From positions 248,001 to 312,000 of the forward strand of contig JAZGUH010000725.1 of NCBI GenBank assembly GCA_037893225.1: a DNA stretch of 64,000 nt. Direction: 5' to 3'. The notes under the pieces were generated by a model. It saw nothing but the letters and a program-made list of their open reading frames with translations. It searched no databases and was not told the DNA's origin. The translations under genes were made by a program, and so were the position numbers. Shown one piece after another: positions 10,501 to 22,500 of this stretch (its first letter is position 1; each line of letters opens with the position of its first letter). The stretch is from Hippasteria phrygiana (taxonomy: Eukaryota; Echinodermata; Asteroidea; Valvatida; Goniasteridae).

Positions 10501-13500
10501 TTCGGGATAAAATGTCATTGTGCATATGCACAGTTGAAATACCGAACTGGCTTAAGAGAGAGTTAGCATGAAAAAAACATGGTGCAGATTTGAGGTCTTT
10601 CTGGTAATTAAACCAAGGATTCCTCAAAAGCAAAGGGCACTTCACAACAATTGAAACCAATTTCATAATGACCGAATGTTTATAAAGATTCCTGGCGAGT
10701 ATAATCACAATTTAATCTATTTATCTTCATCCCATTCATCAGCACCTGTTCCCACCTGCTCTGGATTCACTTGTGACAATGGCAACTGTGTTCCACAGCT
10801 CTATGTCTGCGATCGTACCGATGATTGTGGAGATGGTTCTGACGAAGCTCATTGTAAGTCTTGATGATTGGTCAATAGTCCATCATGTGCACTTCCTAGT
10901 TGTACCATTCGTACAGAAAGATTTGAAAGTGGAAAATGACCAATACTGATGTGATCTCAAATGCTTAGTTGAGGTCAAATGCTGGTTGTTTTTATAGAGC
11001 ACACGTGTGAAATGCCACACCCAGAAAAGTATCAATAACACGTTTATATTTAACTGTCGTTTTTCATAAATACTTTTTTCTATTGTTAGGTTACTCGTGG
11101 TTTTGCATGCATGTCCTATTTGGGGCAAAATTTAAGGCTACATTGCCTGATATCGATTTTTAGCCAAGACTTTTCATTTTTACGGAAAAGTAGCCACATT
11201 TTGATCTTATATCTTTAAAAAGGCAAAAATGAAAATCAACAGGTAAATATGAACGCGTTCACTGTAGAATTTTACGTAAAAAATGTAGAAGACCCAGTTT
11301 TTTTGAAATTTGGAAAAGGAGTCTGAATTTTTTTTGAATTGTTCTAAACAATTATAAAATCTTAAATTGTTTTTATCCTCAAGCAAACTTGAATCCTTGA
11401 TCCTGATTGGTCGATCCGTGGCACCTGAGAGTGTGATAAAAACCCATATCACATGGCCCATATACACACTCCGAATTGCACTGTTCTAATTCTGCGAATT
11501 GCGCGATACGCAAAACGCAGTGCTGCACAATCCATTGGTAATTCAAAAGCTGCGCGTTTGCGTCCCATGTGGATCGTCACGTCTTCGGCGCACACGTATT
11601 ACGTTTTCCAGATAGCTCCCGTTTCTCCTGCAGGATAGTGCTGGCTGTTAATGATGCGTGCGTGTACGTGGTACAGGTTTCGCGCACAGCGCCGTGCGTG
11701 TTCCATCTTTACTGCGCGTCAAGTTTGCTTGAAGATAAATTCGTTATCCCACTCGCGCTCGTGGAACACGGAAAATGTAGTGCGTCTGTGTCCCATATTC
11801 CACTCGGCCTCGTGGAATATGGGACACGGACGCACTACATTATTCCGTGTTCCACTCGGCGCTCGTGGGATAACTTATATTATAGATACTCGCAATTTTA
11901 AGGGGTGCTTGACAAAATTGGGAGAGTTAGGCCTATAGCTCTTGCAAACCAATTACCCATACAAACAAAAACCTATGTTAACTTATTTGTTCTCTATTTC
12001 CAGGTACCACCGTGACAATATCCCCAACATCAGGTAAAAATCATTTGCTGCAGTGTAAACGAGCAGAATAAAAGCAGAGCCTGTGTCCCTGATTAATCTT
12101 TTTTTTGGAAATATGCGAATGTAAATGATTTTAACATTATTTCCGATTCGCTCAATGAAAGTCAGTCAGATGTGGCAAGATGTGTGAAATTTTCGTGTGA
12201 ATTATTTTTTGTTAAAGGAAGAGATCAGGGCCCAATTTCATAAAGCTGTTAAGCACACAAATTTGCTTAGCATGAAAATGTCTTGCTTAATAAAAACAGG
12301 TTACCAGCCAAAAATCAATGTAATTTTCGCGCTAAGCAAACAACAGCTGAATACCAGTCAAAAGCAATATTCCACACATGGAAATCTGGTTGGTAATCCA
12401 GTTTTTATCAAGGAAGCATTTGCGTGCTAAGCAAATGTTTGTGCTTAACAGCTTTATGAAATTGGCCCCAGGGCCCAATTTAATGGCTCTGCTCACCGTT
12501 AGTGAAAAATCGCCGCCTACTGTAGTAGAAAATTCTGTGCTTACGGCAAGCGTATTTCACGCGTTAGCGGGGAATTTTGGCTCCTGAGCATGCGTACATC
12601 CCGTAACTAAGGATTCTGTGCTTACAGGGTTAGCGCAGAATTTTTCCACTAGCGCTGTTAGTGCAAAATGGTGATCGTAAGCGCGGAAAGCTGTGGTTAG
12701 CAGAGCCATGAAATTGGGCACTGAGGAGATGCCACAGCGGTAACATTAAAAACTGTAATAAGCCGGTTCGGTATCTCAAAGGTCAAAGGTTATTCGGGAT
12801 AAGATTGCTGACGTAATGTCACGCCATGTTTACGCGAACGCCCATTCTGATTAAATATAACACGTGCGCGTTGTGCGACCACCCTTTGCGTTCACACGCG
12901 CGCGTTAGGTCACGCGGGTCATTCGGGGTAAAATGTCATTGCGCACATGCACAGTTGAAATACCGAACTGGCTTATTGGCAAGAATGGGTCAGTTGATAG
13001 CATATTTACATGCAGTGATGTCAGATATATATAGAAGGTGCACAAGACTTGAAGGTAGTATACAACATTTGCAAACATCAGAAAACAAAACTACTGAATT
13101 ATTACGAAATACGGGTACCGTATTTGACTATATGTAAATAATAGTCTCAAGCATCCTGTGAAATCATGGCACCTGGTGTGCTGTCATTTTAAAGAAAAGT
13201 GGAATGTTTGTATCAATTTCCAGTTACGATCGGCCATTCATCGTTGGGAATAGTCTAGTTCCCTGACCTTATAATTATTTGACGTCTATAAATTGCTCCG
13301 TTTTGCCTGAAGTACGGTCAGGCAACCAGACTACTAGAATAGCATTTTTTTTCTCTCTGTTTTCCCAACATCTATGCACACAAAACTTTTAACAGCCCCA
13401 ATCCATTCATTTCTGAAATTTGTTTGATCTTACTTAAAACACACCTTAATTTTTCGTACAATTATCGGCACAGGGTTCACTTCAGCCACTCCTGCTAGGA

Positions 13501-16500
13501 ATGAGTCGCGCTCCACAGCACCACCGAGCCAGAAAGAAACAGGGCCGACCATTGTTACAACAGAGGGTAAAGATTAAAAAGTGGCTATTTAAAGGATCTC
13601 AATAAGTACCGGTACCAAAGTGATGACATTCCTGTCCAATATCTAGAACTATATCCGCACCAGGGGCCAATTTCATAGAGCTGCTTAAGCACAAAATTTG
13701 CTTAAGCACAAAAAAACCTTGCTTTAATAGTAAAATCAGGTTACCAGCCAAAATTCCATGTGATTTTTATGCTAAGCAAACAACAGCTAAATACCAGTCA
13801 CAAGCAATATATATACCACATGAAGTTTTAGCTGGTAACCTGATTTTACTAAGCAAGGTTTTTTTGTGCTTAAGCAAATTGTGTGCTTAAGCAGCTCTAT
13901 GAAATTGGCCCCAGTATGTTAGCAGGACCAATAATGAAGCCAATACTTCAAAAATCACGATGTGTTTAAAACAATCCCATTTTCACAATGCTCAGCACTG
14001 TAGCCATCGATCATTACATTTTTGTTAGAAGCAGTTGTAATATCAACTGATAATCTACTTCGGTCTTCTAAAGTATCCGGTGTAATTTATCAGAAGAAAA
14101 TCTTGAAACTTAAACTAGTGATCAGTATAAACGATAACGGTTAGATAAATTCTCTGTCATATTTTGATGCAAACTCAAGGAAAACAACTTTAGTTCAGAA
14201 AGTGTGATTTGACGATCTTGCCAGACCAAGACAGCTAACGGCTCTTTTCTATAATGCCATTCTTGTTTGATCTCGGTGATAGAATTTTCTACGGGAGCTC
14301 TTGCACTAGACCAGCCACAAACCGTGCCGACCAAAGTCATAGTAACCACAACAAATGTTGTGACAACTCCCCTCGGGACAACAACGGAGGAAACAACAAC
14401 AATCAAAACAACATTGCCAGCCCTGTCGTCAACAGCAGGTAAGACCAGTATCCTAACGGGGTGAACATTTTGGCTGGCTGGTAATCTGGGTACAGCCAAT
14501 TGATAATAATCTTGTCTACTTTTATTCTGCCAGAAACCGAGACAACAAGAGTGGTTTCCACCGTAACCGAAAGCACGACTGGTGCTGTCACGACAACCGA
14601 AGAAGTGAAAACTACCACCGTTACAACTGCTGCCGGGGAAGAGCTGACCACAGTCACAACATCAGTGCCGCTTGTGTCCACAACTCCAGGCTACTGCCTA
14701 GAACTAATGGGTGAACAGGCAGGACTTGAAGTAGAGCAATCTGCTGATGGCAAGTCCAGCCTTGACGAGACTACCGGAACATGGAAGATACCAGCGCCGA
14801 TAACAGAGGACAGAGCAAAGACACCAAAGCTGGTGACTGAGTTTTCCAAAGTGTCGGTTGTCAGGGGTATTAGACTGACCAACGTGGCAGACGGTCTTGG
14901 CTTTGTGCCGACTGAGACCATTGTGATGACTCTGGCAGTGTCCTACAGGAGTCCAGGAGAGGAGGAGTTCCTTGAAGTTCCAGAGGAGAAGACAGGTCAA
15001 GCGGTAAGTGGTTGAATCTTTTGCAAGAAATATCGCCGTTGGTGTAGATTAGTGATTTGGCCTAAAACTTGGCCGTTGGAGTGCTGGCGTATTATAAACT
15101 GAGTTGTATTTTCTGTCATTTTCCAGCTTGTGACATTGACTCTGGAGCCCGAAATGACCGAGACTTATCTCTTGCCCGAAGTGTCTTCTCTGGATGGTGT
15201 GACCGGCATTCGTCTGGAGGTAGTCGGAATCAGTGGGGCCAATTCCACAAACCTAGTTGTAGACATTCTGGGCTGTGTAAAAGGTGAGTAAGAATGGAAT
15301 CAGAAATGTTTGATTTGGCTAGAGTAGAAGCCCGAGCCGATGGATACTTAAAAAAAAAATTTGTGTGCTGTGAGATCTTGAACACTAACAGCTTTTTGTT
15401 TTGGTGTCGTATTTGTTTGGTTTTTGTAATAGAATTGTCTACTGGAGCTCCTGCAAGAGAACAGCCACAAACCGTGCCGACCAAAGTCATAGTAACCACA
15501 ACAAATGTTGTGACAACTCCCCTCGGGACAACAACGGAGGAATCAACAACAATCAAAACAACATTGCCAGCCCTGTCTTCAACAGCAGGTAAGACCAGTA
15601 TCCTAACGGGGTGAAAATTTTGGCTGGCTGGTAATCTGGGTACAGCCAATTGATAATAATCTTGTCTACTTTTATTCTGCCAGAAACCGAGACAACAAGA
15701 GTGGTTTCCACCGTAACCGAAAGCACGACTGGTGCTGTCACGACAACCGAAGAAGTGAAAACTACCACCGTTACAACTGCTGCCGGGGAAGAGCTGACCA
15801 CAGTCACAACATCAGTGCCGCTTGTGTCCACAACTCCAGGCTACTGCCTAGAACTAATGGGTGAACAGGCAGGACTTGAAGTAGAGCAATCTGCTGATGG
15901 CAAGTCCAGCCTTGACGAGACTACCGGAACATGGAAGATACCAGCGCCGATAACAGAGGACAGAGCAAAGACACCAAAGCTGGTGACCGAGTTTTCCAAA
16001 GTGTCGGTTGTCAGGGGTATTAGACTGACCAATGTGGCAGACGGTCTTGGCTTTGTGCCGACTGAGACCATTGTGATGACTCTGGCAGTGTCCTACAGGA
16101 GTCCAGGAGAGGTGGAGTTCCTTGAAGTTCCAGAGGAGAAGACAGGTCAAGCGGTAAGTGGTTGAATCTTTTGCAAGAAATATCTCCGTTGGTGTAGATT
16201 GGTGATTTGGCCTAAAACTTGGCCGTTCGAGTGGTGGCGTATTATAGACGGAGTTGTATTTTCTGTCATTTTCCAGCTTGTGACATTGACTCTGGAGCCC
16301 GAAATGACCGAGACTTATCTCTTGCCCGAAGTGTCTTCTCTGGATGGTGTGACCGGCATTCGTCTGGAGGTAGTCGGAATCAGTGGGGCCAATTCCACAA
16401 ACCTAGTTGTAGACATTCTGGGCTGTGTAAAAGGTGAGTAAGATTGGAATCAGAAATGTTTGATTTGGCTAGAGTAGAAGCCCGAGCCGATGGGATACTT

Positions 16501-19500
16501 TTGAGGGAAAAAATAGTGTGGTGTGAGATCTTGAACACTGACGGGTTTTTGTTTTGGTGTCGTATTTGTTTGGTTTTTGTAATAGAATTGTCTACTGGAG
16601 CTCCTGCAAGAGACCAGCCACAAACCGTGCCGACCAAAGTCATAGTAACCACAACAAATGTTGTGACAACTCCCCTCGGGACAACAACGGAGGAAACAAC
16701 AACAATCAAAACAACATTGCCAGCCCTGTCGTCAACAGCAGGTAAGACCAGTATCCTAACGGGGTGAACATTTCGGCTGGCTGGTAATCTGGGTACAGCC
16801 AATTAATAATAATCTTGTCTACTTCTATTCTGCCAGAAACCGAGACAACAACAGTGGTTTCCACCGTAACCGAAAGCACAACTGGTGCTGTCACGACAAC
16901 CGAAGAAGTGAAAACTACCACCGTTACAACTGCTGCCGGGGAAGAGCTGACCACAGTCACAACATCAGTGCCGCTTGTGTCCACAACTCCAGGCTACTGC
17001 CTAGAACTAATCGGTGAACAGGCAGGACTTGAAGTAGAGCAATCTGCTGATGGCAAGTCCAGCCTTGACGAGACTACCGGAACATGGAAGATACCAGCGC
17101 CGATAACAGAGGACAGAGCAAAGACACCAAAGCTGGTGACTGAGTTTTCCAAAGTGTCGGTTGTCAGGGGTATTAGACTGACCAACGTGGCAGACGGTCT
17201 TGGCTTTGTGCCGACTGAGACCATTGTGATGACTCTGGCAGTGTCCTACAGGAGTCCAGGAGAGGAGGAGTTCCTTGAAGTTCCAGAGGAGAAGACAGGT
17301 CAAGCGGTAAGTGGTTGAATCTTTTGCAAGAAATATCGCCGTTGGTGTAGATTGGTGATTTGGCCTAAAACTTGACCGTTGGAGGGGTTGCATATTATAA
17401 ACTGAGTTGTATTTTCTGTCATTTTCCAGCTTGTGACATTGACTCTGGAGCCCGAAATGACCGAGACTTATCTCTTGCCCGAAGTGTCTTCTCTGGATGG
17501 TGTGACCGGCATTCGTCTGGAGGTAGTCGGAATCAGTGGGGCCAATTCCACAAACCTAGTTGTAGACATTCTGGGCTGTGTAAAAGGTGAGTAAGATTGG
17601 AATCAGAAATGTTTGATTTGGCTAGAGTAGAAGCCCGAGCCGATGGGATACTTTTGAAGAAAATAGATTGTGTGCTGTGAGATCTTGATCACTGACAGGT
17701 TTTTGTTTTGGTGTCGTATTTGTTTGGTTTTTGTAATAGAATTGTCCACTGGAGCTCCAGGAAGAGACCAGCCACAAACCGTGCCGACCAAAGTCAAAGT
17801 AAGCACAACAAATGTTGTGACAACTCCCCTCGGGACAACAACGGAGGAAACAACAACAATCAAAACAACATTGCCAGCCCTGTCGTCAACAGCAGGTAAG
17901 ACCAGTATCCTAACGGGGTGAACCTTTTGGCTGGCTGGTAATCTGGGTACAGCCAATTGATAATAATCTTGTCTACTTTTATTCTGCCAGAAACCGAGAC
18001 AACAAGAGTGGTTTCCACCGTAACCGAAAGCACAACTGGTGCTGTCACGACAACCGAAGAAGTGAAAACTACCACCGTTACAACTGCTGCCGGGGAAGAG
18101 CTGACCACAGTCACAACATCAGTGCCGCTTGTGTCCACAACTCCAGGCTACTGCCTAGAACCAATAGGTGAACAGGCAGAACTTGAAGTAGAGCAATCTG
18201 CTGATGGCAAGTCCAGCCTTGACGAGACTACCGGAACATGGAAGATACCAGCGCCGATAACAGAGGACAGAGCAAAGACACCAAAGCTGGTGACCGAGTT
18301 TTCCAAAGTGTCGGTTGTCACGGGTATTAGACTGACCAACGTGGCCGACGGTCTTGGCTTTGTGCCGACTGAGACTATTGTGATGACTCTGGCAGTGTCC
18401 TACAGGAGTCCAGGAGAGGTGGAGTTCCTTGAAGTTCCAGAGGAGAAGACAGGTCAAGCGGTAAGTGGTTGAATCTTTTGCAAGAAATATCTCTGTTGGT
18501 GTAGATTGGTGATTTGGCCTAAAACTTGGCCGTTCGAGTGGTGGCGTATTATAGACTGAGTTGTATTTTCTGTCATTTTCCAGCTTGTGACATTGACTCT
18601 GGAGCCCGAAATGACCGAGACTTATCTCTTGCCCGAAGTGTCTTCTCTGGATGGTGTGACCGGCATTCGTCTGGAGGTAGTCGGAATCAGTGGGGCCAAT
18701 TCCACAAACCTAGTTGTAGACATTCTGGGCTGTGTAAAAGGTGAGTAAGATTGGAATCAGAAATGTTTGATTTTGCTAGAGCAGAAGCCCGAGCCGATGG
18801 GATGCTTTTGAGGGAAAAATATAGTGTGGTGTGAGATCTTGAACACTGACGGGTTTTTGTTTTGGTGTCGTATTTGTTTGGTTTTTGTAATAGAATTGTC
18901 TACTGGAGCTCCTGCAAGAGACCAGCCACAAACCGTGCCGACCAAAGTCATAGTAACCACAACAAATGTTGTGACAACTCCCCTCGGGACAACAACGGAG
19001 GAATCAACAACAATCAAAACAACATTGCCAGCCCTGTCTTCAACAGCAGGTAAGACCAGTATCCTAACGGGGTGAACATTTTGGCTGACTGGTAATCTGG
19101 GTACAGCCAATTGATAATAATCTTGTCTACTTTTATTCTGCCAGAAACCGAGACAACAAGAGTGGTTTCCACCGTAACCGAAAGCACGACTGGTGCTGTC
19201 ACGACAACCGAAGAAGTGAAAACTACCACCGTTACAACTGCTGCCGGGGAAGAGCTGACCACAGTCACAACATCAGTGCCGCTTGTGTCCACAACTCCAG
19301 GCTACTGCCTAGAACTAATGGGTGAACAGGCAGGACTTGAAGTAGAGCAATCTGCTGATGGCAAGTCCAGCCTTGACGAGACTACCGGAACATGGAAGAT
19401 ACCAGCGCCGATAACAGAGGACAGAACAAAGACACCAAAGCTGGTGACCGAGTTTTCCAAAGTGTCGGTTGTCAGGGGTATTAGACTGACCAACGTGGCA

Positions 19501-22500
19501 GACGGTCTTGGCTTTGTGCCGACTGAGACCATTGTGATGACTCTGGCAGTGTCCTACAGGAGTCCAGGAGAGGAGGAGTTCCTTGAAGTTCCAGAGGAGA
19601 AGACAGGTCAAGCGGTAAGTGGTTGAATCTTTTGCAAGAAATATCGCCGTTGGTGTAGATTGGTGATTTGGCCTAAAACTTGACCGTTGGAGGGGTTGCA
19701 TATTATAAACTGAGTTGTATTTTCTGTCATTTTCCAGCTTGTGACATTGACTCTGGAGCCCGAAATGACCGAGACTTATCTCTTGCCCGAAGTGTCTTCT
19801 CTGGATGGTGTGACCGGCATTCGTCTGGAGGTAGTCGGAATCAGTGGGGCCAATTCCACAAACCTAGTTGTAGACATTCTGGGCTGTGTAAAAGGTGAGT
19901 AAGATTGGAATCAGAAATGTTTGATTTGGCTAGAGTAGAAGCCCGAGCCGATGGGATACTTTTGAAGAAAATAGATTGTGTGCTGTGAGATCTTGATCAC
20001 TGACAGGTTTTTGTTTTGGTGTCGTATTTGTTTGGTTTTTGTAATAGAATTGTCCACTGGAGCTCCAGGAAGAGACCAGCCACAAACCGTGCCGACCAAA
20101 GTCAAAGTAAGCACAACAAATGTTGTGACAACTCCCCTCGGGACAACAACGGAGGAAACAACAACAATCAAAACAACATTGCCAGCCCTGTCGTCAACAG
20201 CAGGTAAGACCAGTATCCTAACGGGGTGAACCTTTTGGCTGGCTGGTAATCTGGGTACAGCCAATTGATAATAATCTTGTCTACTTTTATTCTGCCAGAA
20301 ACCGAGACAACAAGAGTGGTTTCCACCGTAACCGAAAGCACAACTGGTGCTGTCACGACAACCGAAGAAGTGAAAACTACCACCGTTACAACTGCTGCCG
20401 GGGAAGAGCTGACCACAGTCACAACATCAGTGCCGCTTGTGTCCACAACTCCAGGCTACTGCCTAGAACCAATGGGTGAACAGGCAGGACTTGAAGTAGA
20501 GCAATCTGCTGATGGCAAGTCCAGCCTTGACGAGACTACCGGAACATGGAAGATACCAGCGCCGATAACAGAGGACAGAGCAAAGACACCAAAGCTGGTG
20601 ACCAAGTTTTCCAAAGTGTCGGTTGTCACGGGTATTAGACTGACCAACGTGGCCGACGGTCTTGGCTTTGTGCCGACTGAGACCATTGTGATGACTCTGG
20701 CAGTGTCCTACAGGAGTCCAGGAGAGGTGGAGTTCCTTGAAGTTCCAGAGGAGAAGACAGGTCAAGCGGTAAGTGGTTGAATCTTTTGCAAGAAATATCT
20801 CCGTTGGTGTAGATTGGTGATTTGGCCTAAAACTTGGCCGTTCGAGTGGTGGCGTATTATAGACTGAGTTGTATTTTCTGTCATTTTCCAGCTTGTGACA
20901 TTGACTCTGGAGCCCGAAATGACCGAGACTTATCTCTTGCCCGAAGTGTCTTCTCTGGATGGTGTGACCGGCATTCGTCTGGAGGTAGTCGGAATCAGTG
21001 GGGCCAATTCCACAAACCTAGTTGTAGACATTCTGGGCTGTGTAAAAGGTGAGTAAGATTGGAATCAGAAATGTTTGATTTTGCTAGAGCAGAAGCCCGA
21101 GCCAATGGGATGCTTTTGAGGGAAAAATATAGTGTGGTGTGAGATCTTGAACACTGACGGGTTTTTTGTTTTGGTGTCGTATTTGTTTGGTTTTTGTAAT
21201 AGAATTGTCTACTGGAGCTCCTGCAAGAGACCAGCCACAAACCGTGCCGACCAAAGTCATAGTAACCACAACAAATGTTGTGACAACTCCCCTCGGGACA
21301 ACAACGGAGGAATCAACAACAATCAAAACAACATTGCCAGCCCTGTCTTCAACAGCAGGTAAGACCAGTATCCTAACGGGGTGAACATTTTGGCTGACTG
21401 GTAATCTGGGTACAGCCAATTGATAATAATCTTGTCTACTTTTATTCTGCCAGAAACCGAGACAACAAGAGTGGTTTCCACCGTAACCGAAAGCACGACT
21501 GGTGCTGTCACGACAACCGAAGAAGTGAAAACTACCACCGTTACAACTGCTGCCGGGGAAGAGCTGACCACAGTCACAACATCAGTGCCGCTTGTGTCCA
21601 CAACTCCAGGCTACTGCCTAGAACTAATGGGTGAACAGGCAGGACTTGAAGTAGAGCAATCTGCTGATGGCAAGTCCAGCCTTGACGAGACTACCGGAAC
21701 ATGGAAGATACCAGCGCCGATAACAGAGGACAGAGCAAAGACACCAAAGCTGGTGACCGAGTTTTCCGAAGTGTCGGTTGTCACGGGTATTAGACTGACC
21801 AACGTGGCAGACGGTCTTGGCTTTGTGCCGACTGAGACCATTGTGATGACTCTGGCAGTGTCCTACAGGAGTCCAGGAGAGGAGGAGTTCCTTGAAGTTC
21901 CAGAGGAGAAGACAGGTCAAGCGGTAAGTGGTTGAATCTTTTGCAAGAAATATCGCCGTTGGTGTAGATTGGTGATTTGGCCTAAAACTTGACCGTTGGA
22001 GGGGTTGCATATTATAAACTGAGTTGTATTTTCTGTCATTTTCCAGCTTGTGACATTGACTCTGGAGCCCGAAATGACCGAGACTTATCTCTTGCCCGAA
22101 GTGTCTTCTCTGGATGGTGTGACCGGCATTCGTCTGGAGGTAGTCGGAATCAGTGGGGCCAATTCCACAAACCTAGTTGTAGACATTCTGGGCTGTGTAA
22201 AAGGTGAGTAAGATTGGAATCAGAAATGTTTGATTTGGCTAGAGTAGAAGCCCGAGCCGATGGGATACTTTTGAAGAAAATAGATTGTGTGCTGTGAGAT
22301 CTTGATCACTGACAGGTTTTTGTTTTGGTGTCGTATTTGTTTGGTTTTTGTAATAGAATTGTCCACTGGAGCTCCAGGAAGAGACCAGCCACAAACCGTG
22401 CCGACCAAAGTCAAAGTAAGCACAACAAATGTTGTGACAACTCCCCTCGGGACAACAACGGAGGAAACAACAACAATCAAAACAACATTGCCAGCCCTGT

